Below are positions 16,923 to 26,373 of a stretch of DNA of 64,000 nucleotides, piece after piece; the stretch's first letter is position 1, and each line of letters opens with the position of its first letter. The stretch covers positions 310,001-374,000 of the forward strand of contig CAWKNX010000010.1 of NCBI GenBank assembly GCA_963851085.1, in the 5' to 3' direction. Below the pieces are notes generated by a model. That model was not told where the DNA came from, searched no databases, and saw only the letters and a program-made list of their open reading frames with translations. The DNA is from DATFVJ01 sp963851085 (GTDB lineage Bacteria; Actinomycetota; Actinomycetes; Streptosporangiales; Streptosporangiaceae). Position numbers and translations under genes: made by a program.

Positions 16923-19906
16923 CACACATCGCCCCCTTCGACGTCGGTCGTCGCGTCCTCGCCCGGCGCCGCGGCGCCGGCGCGCCCGCGTTGCCAGCCC
17001 TGCTGCAGGGACGTCATCATGGCGCGCGCGTCCTCAGGTGAACGCTGGCCCGGCGGGTCGGCCTGCGCGGCGGCGGCGCCCGGGTCGGGCGCGGGAACAG
17101 TACGCAATTGAGGCGCGAGACTCGCCTGCCTGATCCGCCGTGGCAGCCCCATGTAGGTACCGGAAGTCCCCGCCGCCGCGGGTGTGGGACCCGCCGCCGT
17201 GTGTGCGGCGCCGCCTGCGGCGCGGGCGGGGGCCGCGCCGGCGCCTGTGCCGCCAGGCCCCCGGGCGGCTGACCCGTTGGACATCCCGTCCGGGGTTTCC
17301 GGTACCTGTGTTGCCAGCCATGAGGCCGGGGTTTCCTGTGTTTCCACCCACGGGGTCGCCGCTTCCGGGGTCTCCAGCCACGGGGCTGGGGTTTCCGGTG
17401 ATTGCGGCCACGTGTCCGGCGGGTCCGGCTGCCACGTGTCCGGCGGGTCCGGCCGCCACGTGTCCGGCGGGTCCGGCCGCCACGTCTCTGGCGGGTCCGG
17501 CCGCCACGTGTCCGGCGGGTCCGGCCGCCACGTGTCCGGCGGGTCCGGCCGCCACGTGTCCGGCGGGTCCGGCCGCCACGTCTCTGGCGGGTCCGGCCGC
17601 CACGGGTCCGGCGGCAGCACGTCGGGCGGCAGCACGTCGGGCGGCAGCGTGTCCGACTGCAGCGTGTCCGACTGCAGCGCCCCCGGCGGTGGCGCGTCGG
17701 GCCACGGCGCGACCGGCGGTGGCGCGTCCGGCTGGCCCGGGGCGGGTGCCACTGCGATGACTGGCTGCGGACCGGCCGGTTCTGCGGCTGCCAACGGCGA
17801 CGGCCCGCCGTTCACGCCGCGCGTGGCAGGTCCGTGCTCCCAGGGCATGATCCCCGCGGTGGCTTGCGCGGCGAGGCCCTCGTCAGCGCGCAGGCCCGCC
17901 TGCGCGCCGCCGTGACCGCCGTGACCGCCGTGACCGTTGCCGTGACCGCCGTGACCGTTGCCGTGACCGCCGTGACCGTTGCCGTCGACACTGTCGAGGT
18001 CGCTTTCTGGTACCACGATCGTGTGCGGCATGAGCACGACGGCCGTCGTGCCGCCGAACGGCGATTCGACGAGGGAGACCTTGATCTGGTGCCTGGCGGC
18101 AAGCTGGCCGACGACGAACAGGCCGAGCCGGTCGCTGTCGGCGAGATCGAACTCGGGCGGGCTCGCGAGCCGCTGGTTAATGTCAGCCAGCTCACCAGGG
18201 CTGATGCCGAGCCCGCGATCCTCGACCTCGACGGCGAAACCGCTGCCCACCCTGTCGGCGCTTACCGTGACACGCGTGTTCGGCGGCGAGAATGCGGTCG
18301 CATTCTCGATCAGCTCCGCCAGCAGGTGGATGGTATCTGCCACGGCCGTGCCGACGATCGCCTCGCGCGACTCGTTGACCACATCGACCCGTACGTAGTC
18401 CTCGACCTCCGCGATCGCGGCACGCAGCACGTCAAGAACGCGCACCGGGCTGCGCCAGCCACGCCCGGGCACCTCGCCGGACAGGATGATCAGGCCCTCG
18501 GCATTTCTGCGCATGCGCGTGGTGAGATGGTCAAGCCGGAAGAAGTCCTCGAGGACCTCCGGATCAGCGGTGCTGCGCTCCAGCGAATCGAGCATGTCGA
18601 GCTGCCTGTGCAGGAGCGACTGGTTGCGGCGCGCGAGGTTGAGGAAGACCTGGTTCACCCCCTTACGCAGCTGAGCCTGTCCAACGGCGGCCTCGACGGC
18701 CGTCCGCTGAACCGTGGAGAAGGCCTGCGCGACCTTGGCGATCTCGGTGGTCTTGCCCGGGTAGAGCGGCGGAGCCTCGGTGGGGATGTCGATGTCCTCG
18801 CCGCGGCGCAGCCGGCTGACGACCCAGGGCAGCCGCTCGTCGGCGAGTTTACGGGCGGCCTCGTGCAGGCCCACGAGTTCCCTTGACAAGCGGCGTCCGA
18901 ACCGCAGCAGGAGGAGGGCCGAGATGATGACCGCAAGCAGCCCGGCGCCGCCCGCGAGGATCAGCCGCAGCTGGATGCCGCTGCCGGCCTGCCGCAGACC
19001 CCGTGTCACGGCCTGCCGGCCGATCCCTACCGTCTGGTTGAAGGCCGTCAGGAACGACTGAACGCCGGACTGCCAGGCGATGGGGTTGACGGGGAGCGGG
19101 CCGGTGGGTGGGCTCGCGACGATCTGGTCCTCCATCGTCTTGAACGAGGTGTACGTCGGCGACGCGAAGAGCAGCTTGTAAGGCGCGACGAGCCTGCCGC
19201 TCAGCTGGGAAAGCGCCTCGTTTTCCAGGAACCGCTGCGTGGCCACCGTCTGCACGAACAGGTTGTGGTCCACCTCGCCCATCCGGCCGTGCGCAGCCAG
19301 CGCCTCGCCAGCTAGCGCCGCCTCGCGGCCGACCATCTCGAGCGCCCGGCCGCTCGCGATGGTCGCCTCGGCCTCGCGGTAGAGGCTGACGTCGTTGATG
19401 GTGGCCTGGCTGTCGAAGAACTGGAACTGCGCGTCGACGACGCCGTTGTACGCCTGGAATGCCTGCGAGGCGTTCATGGCGCCGAAGTCGATGGCGTCGC
19501 GGATCCCTGGCAGCCCGCGGATCTGCACGAGCAGCGCCGCGAGGCTCTGCTTCGTGGCGGGGGTCATCACCCCTTCGGCCGCGGCCACGCCGTTGCGAAA
19601 CGCGATTACAGCCGCGTCGGTGTGCTCGCGCTGAAACTCAACGGGCGTGTGCGATGAGCGGTGTCCGCTGCCCAGCCATACGAATGACTCCAAACGCTCC
19701 TGTACGAGCTGGACGAGCAGCGCCTGTCCTGGCCCGCCGGTGTCCGTGTTCTGCGTGTCGTAGCTGTGCTTGGCGATGGTGTCCTTGAGCGTGACGCTCG
19801 CGGCGAACCCCCAGAGACCAACCAGCGTGACCAGCGGAATGATGAACAAGCTGGCCAGCGTGAGCCGGATCGACCTCGTGCGCGGCGGTCGCTTACGTGA
19901 AGCCAT
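16922..19906 (-). CDS. Conservon 2 sensor histidine kinase-like protein (CvnA-type)
   Basis: A 994-residue membrane sensor: helices near residues 15-35 and 310-333, an extracytoplasmic helical domain, a HAMP-like linker, the FRLDHLTTRMRR helix, N-box LLAELIENATAFSP near residue 530 and DRGLGIS. The tail is unusual: a Gly/His-rich stretch built from GHGGHGN units (about residues 640-664) and eight 8-residue units of the form TWRPDPPD (about 767-832). The start is ATG 19906 after GAGG; an upstream extension of 23 codons looks non-coding. Gly/His tracts can bind metals, but whether this one does is untested. Confidence 0.9.
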   Translation of the reverse strand: MASRKRPPRTRSIRLTLASLFIIPLVTLVGLWGFAASVTLKDTIAKHSYDTQNTDTGGPGQALLVQLVQERLESFVWLGSGHRSSHTPVEFQREHTDAAVIAFRNGVAAAEGVMTPATKQSLAALLVQIRGLPGIRDAIDFGAMNASQAFQAYNGVVDAQFQFFDSQATINDVSLYREAEATIASGRALEMVGREAALAGEALAAHGRMGEVDHNLFVQTVATQRFLENEALSQLSGRLVAPYKLLFASPTYTSFKTMEDQIVASPPTGPLPVNPIAWQSGVQSFLTAFNQTVGIGRQAVTRGLRQAGSGIQLRLILAGGAGLLAVIISALLLLRFGRRLSRELVGLHEAARKLADERLPWVVSRLRRGEDIDIPTEAPPLYPGKTTEIAKVAQAFSTVQRTAVEAAVGQAQLRKGVNQVFLNLARRNQSLLHRQLDMLDSLERSTADPEVLEDFFRLDHLTTRMRRNAEGLIILSGEVPGRGWRSPVRVLDVLRAAIAEVEDYVRVDVVNESREAIVGTAVADTIHLLAELIENATAFSPPNTRVTVSADRVGSGFAVEVEDRGLGISPGELADINQRLASPPEFDLADSDRLGLFVVGQLAARHQIKVSLVESPFGGTTAVVLMPHTIVVPESDLDSVDGNGHGGHGNGHGGHGNGHGGHGGHGGAQAGLRADEGLAAQATAGIMPWEHGPATRGVNGGPSPLAAAEPAGPQPVIAVAPAPGQPDAPPPVAPWPDAPPPGALQSDTLQSDTLPPDVLPPDVLPPDPWRPDPPETWRPDPPDTWRPDPPDTWRPDPPDTWRPDPPETWRPDPPDTWRPDPPDTWQPDPPDTWPQSPETPAPWLETPEAATPWVETQETPASWLATQVPETPDGMSNGSAARGPGGTGAGAAPARAAGGAAHTAAGPTPAAAGTSGTYMGLPRRIRQASLAPQLRTVPAPDPGAAAAQADPPGQRSPEDARAMMTSLQQGWQRGRAGAAAPGEDATTDVEGGDV
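17400..17605. repeat. 24 bp coding minisatellite in cvnA2
   Basis: About eight copies of a 24-base unit (core GGCCGCCACGTGTCCGGCGG on the plus strand), encoding TWRPDPPD on the minus strand. Unit length is a multiple of three, so copy-number changes keep the frame. Confidence 0.9.
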
Positions 19907-20240
19907 GGGACCTCTAACGATGTATCGGAACGGACATGCGGAAGTCGGGCAGCCAGGCCGGTGCGAACCGCACATACACCGCGCCGCTGGTCAGCCGGCC
20001 CGCGTGGGCGCAGGCTCTCGATGCGGCCCGGCGGCACCAGCTTGGCCGTGTCGACCTCACCAGGAGATACCTGTCCGCCAGCCGTGGCGGTTCCCGCGCG
20101 GGTGCGTAACACCTCAGCGCGGGGTACTGGGGTAAAGGCCTTGGTGCCGTCACATTCGTCCCCCCGGTATGGCAGTCGATCAGATCGCCGCCGTGGCCAC
20201 GGCGGCGGCAGGGCCGGCGCAGGTGGCCGTGGGCGGGATA

Positions 20241-20861
20241 TCAGGGAGCCGGGACACGTGCGCCGTAGCCTGGATCACGGCTCAGTATCCGGATCGCGTG
20301 TTCAACGAGGGTTATCAGCACGGTCTTACCAGATGCCCGCGCACGCGCGTCACAGAGGATGATCGGTACATCTGGGTCCAGGTCGAGCGCTGCTCTGATG
20401 TCCTCCGGATCGAAGTGCCTGGCTCCCTCGAAGCAGTTGACTCCCACGATGAACGGAGTTGCGCGCTGCTCGAAATAGTCGATGGAAGGAAAACAGTCCG
20501 CCAGCCGCCGGGTATCGGCCAGGACGACCGCGCCGAGCGCCCCGAGCGCGAGCTCGTCCCACATGAACCAGAACCGGTCCTGGCCAGGCGTGCCGAAGAG
20601 GTAGATGAGCAGATCGTCGCGGATCGTGATCCGGCCGAAGTCCATCGCGACTGTAGTGGTCGTTTTCTGTTCCACGCCGTCGAGCACGTCGATCTGTGCA
20701 CCTGGCTCGCTGAGGTGCTCCTCGGTGCGCAGCGGCCGGATTTCGCTGACCGAACTCACCAGCGTGGTCTTGCCGACGCCGAATCCGCCCGCGATCAAGA
20801 TCTTGATCGTGACCGGTACGTCGGCCAGGCCGCCATTGCGATCAGAGCCGGCGTAGCCCAT
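20241..20861 (-). CDS. Conservon 3 GTPase (CvnD-type)
   Basis: A 206-residue Ras/MglA-like GTPase with P-loop GGFGVGKTT at residues 25-33, VAMDFGRITI and GTPGQDRFWFMWDEL. It is about as long as cvnD2 and very similar over the core. Its C-terminus continues ILSRDPGYGARVPAP where cvnD2 is cut by a repeat. The start overlaps the end of cvnC3 by 20 bases, the same overlap as in conservon 2. Confidence 0.93.
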   Translation of the reverse strand: MGYAGSDRNGGLADVPVTIKILIAGGFGVGKTTLVSSVSEIRPLRTEEHLSEPGAQIDVLDGVEQKTTTTVAMDFGRITIRDDLLIYLFGTPGQDRFWFMWDELALGALGAVVLADTRRLADCFPSIDYFEQRATPFIVGVNCFEGARHFDPEDIRAALDLDPDVPIILCDARARASGKTVLITLVEHAIRILSRDPGYGARVPAP

Positions 20862-21216
20862 CGGCCACCTCCCTCAGGATGCGCGGGTCATGCAGTCGTG
20901 CGGGCGAAACGGGACGGCGGATCGTGATCAGGCCCCGGTCGCGCAGGTCGGCCAGCAAGATCCGGACGACACCGAGGGGCAGGTTGAGGTCGGAGGCGAG
21001 ATCGGCAACCGACATGGGGACGCGGCATAGGCGTAGCAGTGTGAAGTGCTCCGGGTCCAGGACCCAAGGGTCGGGCGGGGGCTGGCGGGTGGACGTGACC
21101 ATGGCGATCAGGTCAAGGTTCTCGCCGGTGGGCCGGGTCCGGCCACGGATGACCGCATAGGGCCGGACCACTGGCCCGGCCTCTTCGTCATGCCAAATAT
21201 CGTCCTGCGATGGCAT
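20842..21216 (-). CDS. Conservon 3 DUF742 protein (CvnC-type)
   Basis: A 124-residue DUF742 protein: GPVVRPYAVIRGRTRPTGENLDL near the start and the helix-turn-helix-like half MSVADLASDLNLPLGVVRILLADL. It begins at ATG 21216, seven bases after the cvnB3 stop, and overlaps cvnD3. Length, spacing and overlap match the CvnC of conservon 2. Confidence 0.93.
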   Translation of the reverse strand: MPSQDDIWHDEEAGPVVRPYAVIRGRTRPTGENLDLIAMVTSTRQPPPDPWVLDPEHFTLLRLCRVPMSVADLASDLNLPLGVVRILLADLRDRGLITIRRPVSPARLHDPRILREVADGLRRL

Positions 21217-21223
21217 ACCACGG

Positions 21224-21685
21224 TCACTTAGATCCGTCGTCGGCGGGCACCGGCCGTGGATTGACGGACAGGTGCTGGCCTACACGCTTGACGAGGACCG
21301 CCATCTCGTAGGCGACCAGGCCCACGTCGGCACTGGCCGAGCTGAGCACGGCCAGGCAGCTTCCCTCGCCCGCGGCTGTCACGAACAGGAAGGCGGACTC
21401 CATCTCTACGATGGTCTGCCGCGCATGGCCGCCGCCGAAATGACGGCCCGCCCCTCGCGCCAGGCTCTGGAAGCCGGCCGCGATCGCGGACAAGTGCTCT
21501 GCGTCCTCACGGCGCAGGCCCGAGGAAGCCCCGATGGCGAGACCATCCCTGGACAGGATCACGGCCTTCTCAACTTGGGCGACACGGTTTACCAGATCGT
21601 CGAGGAGCCAGTCAAGCTCGCCACTAGAAGTCACGATCTGCTCCCTCGGCTGGCCAGTTCCGCCAGTCGCCGCCTTGGTCGTCAT
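21224..21685 (-). CDS. Conservon 3 roadblock/LC7 protein (CvnB-type)
   Basis: A 153-residue roadblock protein: LDWLLDDLVNRVAQVEKAVILS and GSCLAVLSSASADVGLVAYEM. The first 23 residues are a polar extension absent from the CvnB of conservon 2. Its ATG overlaps the cvnA3 stop (ATGA), so the two are translationally coupled. Confidence 0.92.
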   Translation of the reverse strand: MTTKAATGGTGQPREQIVTSSGELDWLLDDLVNRVAQVEKAVILSRDGLAIGASSGLRREDAEHLSAIAAGFQSLARGAGRHFGGGHARQTIVEMESAFLFVTAAGEGSCLAVLSSASADVGLVAYEMAVLVKRVGQHLSVNPRPVPADDGSK

Positions 21686-24282
21686 TCATCGCTCCCGTCG
21701 ATCGGCGCCGACGCGGCGGGCTCATCGTCTGCCAGCTCGCCGGGTTCCGGCTCGAACATGCCCGATGCGGAGCGGCCGCGCTCCCAGCCCTGCTGGATGG
21801 CCGTCATCGTGGCACGCGCCTCCTCTGGGGATCGGAAACCAGGCTCGTTGTCCAGCCCGATGATGCTTTGCGGCCCTGTTTCGCGAAGCTGGGGCGCCAG
21901 GTTGGCCTGACGGATACGCCTCGGGAGGCCAAGCTCGGTCAGGCCAGCGGTCGAAGCAGCCGCGTCCGTGGCATCCGCGGTCACTGCCTTCTCGGGCTCG
22001 GGCCACCCCCCGTTCTCACCCGGGCGCTGGAACCAGCTCGTGGACGGTGCTGACGGCATTTCCGGTATATCCGCGAGTCCGTTGCCGGCCAGGCCTGAGT
22101 TGCCGATCAGGCCGCCGTTGCCGGCCAGCCCGGAGCTGCCAGCCAGGCCGGAGCTGCCGACCAGGCCGGAGGGGATAGCCCAGCCTTCACCGGCACCGCC
22201 ATCCAAGCCCTCTCTGCCTTCTGCGATCGCGGCTCCGCCAAGGCCGTTCGTGGCGTACGGGTGCGCGCCCGTCGGCGGCACGGTCGCGGCCGCCGCGATG
22301 ATGTCCTCGCTTCGCGCGGCGTGGCGGCCTGTCGCCTGGACCGAGCCCTCGCTTTCGATCGCGGCAGATGGGTCGCGCGCGTAGAGCTCCTCCGCGACCA
22401 CCAGATCCCGTGGGATCAGCACGATCGCCGTGGTGCCCCCGTACGGGTTGAGCCGCATGGCGATCCTGATGCTGTGCCGCTTGGCCAGGCGCCCGGCGAC
22501 GAACAGGCCAAGCTGGTCGCTGTCGGACAAATCAAATTCCGGCGGGTTGGCCAGCCGATCGTTGATCTCCGCCAGCTTCTCCTCGTTCATGCCAAGACCA
22601 CGGTCCTCGATCTCGACCGCGAAGCCCTTGCCCACCATGTCCCCGGTGAGCCGGACCGGTGTGTTCGGCGGTGAGAAGATCGTCGCGTTCTCGACGAGTT
22701 CCGCGATCATGTGGATGACGTCCGCGACCACCGGTCCTGCCAGCGCAGCCTGCGTCATCGTCACCACCGTGACCCTGGTGTAGTCCTCCACCTCGGCCAC
22801 CGAGGCACGCAGCACGTCCACCAGCCGCACGGGGTTGCGCCACGCCCGGCCTGGCGCGGCGCCGGACAAGATGATCAGGCCCTCCGCGTGCCGGCGCATG
22901 CGGGTGGTGAGGTGGTCGAGGCGGTACAGGTCACCTAGTTCGTCCGGGTCGCTGGCCCGCCGCTCCATGGTGTCGAGCAGCGTCAGCTGGCGGTGCAGCA
23001 GCGACTGGCTGCGCCGGGCGAGGTTCCTGAAGACGTCCGAGATCCCGTTCCGGAGCCTGGCCTGATCGACGGCCGCCTCGATGGCGGTCCGCTGCACCGT
23101 GTTGAACGCCTGCCCGACCTGGCCGATCTCGTCCGCGCTCGTTTCGATGGGCGGCGCTTCTTCGGACACGTCCACGTCCTCGCCTGCGCGCAGCCGCTCC
23201 ATGATGCGTGGGAGGCGCTCGCCCGCGAGATCGAGCGCCGACCGCCTGAGGTCGGCCAGCTGCCGCACGAGGCCACGGCCGATCCAGAACGACACGAGCA
23301 CCGATGCGATGAGCGCGATGAGCCCAAGTCCTCCTGCCAGGATGAGCCGCAGGTAGATGGCGCGCGCCACCGGCTGGGCCCGGGACGTCAGGTCGTTCGC
23401 GGCCTGCAGTCCCGCCGCAGAGAACCCATTCGAGATCGCGCCCACGTCGGCGCCCCAGGAGGTGGGCTCGACCGGCGGCGGGCCGGTGCTGTGCGCATCG
23501 TTGATCACCCTGTCCTCGGTCGAGGCGAGGGCGTTGCTGATCTGCGGGTCGACGTCTTTCTCGTAGAAGTACCTGTCGTTCGCGTTCAGCTCGGGCAGGG
23601 CCGCCGCGAGCATGGCGCGCCGCGCCCCGACAAGCTCGGTGAACTGATGGCGGTCGGCCGCGGGGAACGATTGCGCCGCCATGTCGCCTTCAAGCAGCGC
23701 GTCCTCCTGGAGCAGCAGGTTCTCCGCGTCGCCCATCCTGACCAGCGCGAGCCCCTGGACCACGAGCGCGGCGTTCGACTCACGGAAGATGACCTGCTTC
23801 AGCACGGTCCCGGAGTCAGTGACCATGCCGTTGTAGGCGTCCATCGCCTGCGGCCTGCTGATGGATCGTGCCGTGATCGCTGGGCGCAGCTTGCCGAGCC
23901 CCGCCGAGGACTTCAGCAGGTTGGTGATCGCCGCCTTCTCCGCCACGGACGCGTTGCTCTGCGTCGCGCCAGAGGTGACCGCCGCCACCATTGCCGAGCG
24001 GGCCTGGTCGGTCTTCGTCTCCTGCGCGTCGAGCTGCGCGAGGAACTGCGGTATCGGCGCGGCGAGGTAGATCATCGCGACCCGGCGTTCGGCGTCGATC
24101 TGGGTCTCGAAGCCGCCGACCGGCTCACCGGTGTCGTTCTTCAGCGCGCGCGCGTGCGCTTCGTTGACCGCCTCGCCGATCGTGATGCTCGCCACGAAGA
24201 TGTACAGGCCGAGTAGTGACAGCAGGGGGATGAGGACGAGGAAGAAGATCCTCAGGCGAATAGACCGCCGGCGCAAACCCAT
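21682..24282 (-). CDS. Conservon 3 sensor histidine kinase-like protein (CvnA-type)
   Basis: An 866-residue membrane sensor: helices near residues 10-30 and 312-336, the extracytoplasmic domain between them, a HAMP-like linker, YRLDHLTTRMRR, N-box MIAELVENATIFSP near residue 528 and DRGLGMN. The tail holds a short Gly-Leu repeat (GLxGxxGLxG, DNA about 22070-22175) and ends with the conserved segment LGLPRRIRQANLAPQLR, also found in cvnA2. I start at ATG 24282; the 31 codons upstream do not match the family. The kinase is orphan, with no response regulator nearby, as usual for conservons. Confidence 0.9.
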   Translation of the reverse strand: MGLRRRSIRLRIFFLVLIPLLSLLGLYIFVASITIGEAVNEAHARALKNDTGEPVGGFETQIDAERRVAMIYLAAPIPQFLAQLDAQETKTDQARSAMVAAVTSGATQSNASVAEKAAITNLLKSSAGLGKLRPAITARSISRPQAMDAYNGMVTDSGTVLKQVIFRESNAALVVQGLALVRMGDAENLLLQEDALLEGDMAAQSFPAADRHQFTELVGARRAMLAAALPELNANDRYFYEKDVDPQISNALASTEDRVINDAHSTGPPPVEPTSWGADVGAISNGFSAAGLQAANDLTSRAQPVARAIYLRLILAGGLGLIALIASVLVSFWIGRGLVRQLADLRRSALDLAGERLPRIMERLRAGEDVDVSEEAPPIETSADEIGQVGQAFNTVQRTAIEAAVDQARLRNGISDVFRNLARRSQSLLHRQLTLLDTMERRASDPDELGDLYRLDHLTTRMRRHAEGLIILSGAAPGRAWRNPVRLVDVLRASVAEVEDYTRVTVVTMTQAALAGPVVADVIHMIAELVENATIFSPPNTPVRLTGDMVGKGFAVEIEDRGLGMNEEKLAEINDRLANPPEFDLSDSDQLGLFVAGRLAKRHSIRIAMRLNPYGGTTAIVLIPRDLVVAEELYARDPSAAIESEGSVQATGRHAARSEDIIAAAATVPPTGAHPYATNGLGGAAIAEGREGLDGGAGEGWAIPSGLVGSSGLAGSSGLAGNGGLIGNSGLAGNGLADIPEMPSAPSTSWFQRPGENGGWPEPEKAVTADATDAAASTAGLTELGLPRRIRQANLAPQLRETGPQSIIGLDNEPGFRSPEEARATMTAIQQGWERGRSASGMFEPEPGELADDEPAASAPIDGSDE

Positions 24283-24718
24283 GACTTTGGCCCCGGTTGT
24301 GAGAGGTGGACAGGCGCGGCTGGCACCGCGCCACGAAGATGATTCGGATATTGAAACGGGCTGCGATATTAGCACCGAATCTCGATGATCAAGGACAAAA
24401 CCACCGATGTCGTCAGTCCGAAATTAGCGAATTGATCTAGTTTGGGACGGTCTCAGTCGCTATCCGAGCGCGGTCAGACACGGTCGGCCGGCCGTGGCGG
24501 GGCGCGAAGGTCCAGGCAGGTCTGGTCAAGCTCCGGCCCGACGCTTCGTACTCGGGCCGTCACCGTCATGTGGATGGATCGCGGCGCAAGGCTTGTTAAC
24601 GGATCGGGCGGGAAGCCTGTTATGTGGCCTTGCTCGTCACTACTACGGACCGCAAGTCACCATGACTCAGCATGACCTACGACTACTCACGCGGATATCA
24701 CGCTGATATGAGGACAAC

Positions 24719-25846
24719 ATGATCCCGAACGGCGGCGCGGGCCGCGTCAAGCGCTGGAAGGAACTTCTCGCAAGCGAGCGCGACGCGGCGGCCCTGTATG
24801 CACGGCTCGCCGAGATTGAGACGGGCGAAAGACGGAAGATCTTCGAAGAGCTCGCCGACGTCGAGCGCAGGCACGCCGCACATTGGGAGGGCAAGCTGCG
24901 CGGCGCCGGTGCGCCCGTGCCGCAAGCTGGCAGGCCGGGGCTGCGCACCCGGCTGCTCGCGACGGCCGCGAGCCGCATGTCGGCGAACGCCGTGCTCCCG
25001 TTGATCGAGCGGGCCGAGCGCACCGATGCGGGCATCTACGACGCAGACCCGGACGCGGCACCCGGGATGGCCGCGGACGAGCATGGCCATGCCCGCACGA
25101 TCGCGAAACTCATCGAGGGGGGCAAGCCGACCCCGGCAGCTCAGATCGCCCGCAGGGAGCCGTGGCATCGCGGCGACCGGTCCGGCGCATTGCGCGCGGG
25201 GGTTTTTGGCGTGAGTGACGGGCTCGTGTCCAACACCGCGCTGGTCATGGGAATCGCTGGCTCCGGCGCATCACACACCGTGATTCTGCTCACGGGTACG
25301 GCGGGCCTGCTCGCCGGCTCGTTCTCGATGGCGGCAGGTGAGTACGTGTCCATGGCCAGCCAGCGTGAGATGTACCAGCGGGAGATCTCCCTGGAGGCGC
25401 AGGAACTCGAGGAGAATCCGGAGGAGGAACGCGCGGAACTCGTGCTGCTGTACCGGGCCAAGGGCCTGGACCGGGCCGATGCGGAGCGGCTCGCCGACCG
25501 GATCATGGCGGACAGGCACGTCGCGCTCGACACGCTCGCCCGCGAGGAACTGGGCCTGGATCCGGATGCGCTGGGCTCGCCCTGGCGCGCGGCGGTCTCC
25601 AGCCTGCTCACGTTCGCCGCCGGTGCTCTCGTCGTCCTGTTTCCCTACCTCTTCGGCGGGGGGACGGCGGCGTTCGTCACGGCGATCATCCTCGCGGCCG
25701 CCGCGCTGCTAGGGGTCGGCGCGGGCATCGGTGCGCTGAACGGCCGTTCACCGGCGCGCTCCGGATTGCGCCAGCTCATCCTGGGTGGCGCGGCGGCCCT
25801 CGTGACATTCGGCATCGGCCACCTGATCGGCGCGAACGTCTCTTAG
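24719..25846 (+). CDS. MbfA-like fusion of ferritin-like domain and VIT1 iron/manganese transporter
   Basis: A 375-residue protein. The first 130 residues form a ferritin/rubrerythrin-like helical domain with repeated Glu/His ligands (EIETGERRKIFEELADVERRH). The C-terminal part is a VIT1/CCC1 transporter: GVFGVSDGLVSNTALVMG, GSFSMAAGEYVSMASQREM and three further membrane helices. Family members (MbfA, plant VIT1) export or sequester Fe(II) or Mn(II). GAGGA is four bases before the ATG. A broken copy of its central segment lies at 45370-45537. Confidence 0.88.
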   Translation: MIPNGGAGRVKRWKELLASERDAAALYARLAEIETGERRKIFEELADVERRHAAHWEGKLRGAGAPVPQAGRPGLRTRLLATAASRMSANAVLPLIERAERTDAGIYDADPDAAPGMAADEHGHARTIAKLIEGGKPTPAAQIARREPWHRGDRSGALRAGVFGVSDGLVSNTALVMGIAGSGASHTVILLTGTAGLLAGSFSMAAGEYVSMASQREMYQREISLEAQELEENPEEERAELVLLYRAKGLDRADAERLADRIMADRHVALDTLAREELGLDPDALGSPWRAAVSSLLTFAAGALVVLFPYLFGGGTAAFVTAIILAAAALLGVGAGIGALNGRSPARSGLRQLILGGAAALVTFGIGHLIGANVS

Positions 25847-26320
25847 CAGTCTGTAACAGGAAGACCCGCCGGCTTGTGACGGCTGCCGCGGGCCGCCACT
25901 ATCCACAGGGTGCCGACGCGCGAGAAGCTCATCCACAGATTCCCGCCCGCCCTAGCCCGAGCACTTGACAACCTGCCAAGATCGTCAGTGGGGCAACGCC
26001 CCCAAGGGAGGGCGGGTCTTGTAGGGAGGCCGGGTCGTGTAGGAGGCCGGGTCGTGTAGGGAGGCCGGGTCGTGTAGGGGGCGGTTCTGGCGGCGGGGGC
26101 CGATGCTGGTTGTCCCGAGTCCATTGGGTTCGCCATCAGCCTGGCCCACATGCCCGCAGACCGTGATCGTGGTGGATTTCATGCACCATGCACATGCGAC
26201 AGAAAATCCACCACGATCATGGATAGGCGCCGCCGAGCGGGGCGGCGAACTGACGGTGGACTTGCGACTCGCGACGCTAGGACCGCGGCGGCACTAGCGG
26301 TCCCAGGATCGGCCCCGGCC
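25847..26320. repeat. Repeat-rich region between mbfA and pntB
   Basis: No gene is supported. 25962-26022 is an inverted copy of the repeat at 13771-13835 (shared core GTTGTCAAG, CTGACGAT, GGGGGCG). Next to it, about 26005-26080 holds four units of a 17-18 bp repeat (GGCCGGGTCGTGTAGGGA). 26164-26219 is a palindrome with 16-base arms (TGATCGTGGTGGATTT) and a 24-base centre, distantly like palindromic element A in core and layout. Confidence 0.75.
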
Positions 26321-26354
26321 CGTAACGGCTGCCGCATCCGCGGCAGCCGTTACG
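26321..26354 (-). terminator. Hairpin terminator after pntB
   Basis: CGTAACGGCTGCCGC, a 4-base loop ATCC, then the exact 15-base complement. It lies 20 bases beyond the pntB stop in the direction of transcription. There is no T-run, but the stem is strong enough to be a likely transcript end. It could also serve mbfA from the other side. Confidence 0.7.
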
Positions 26355-26373
26355 GAGCTGGATGTTTCACCGG

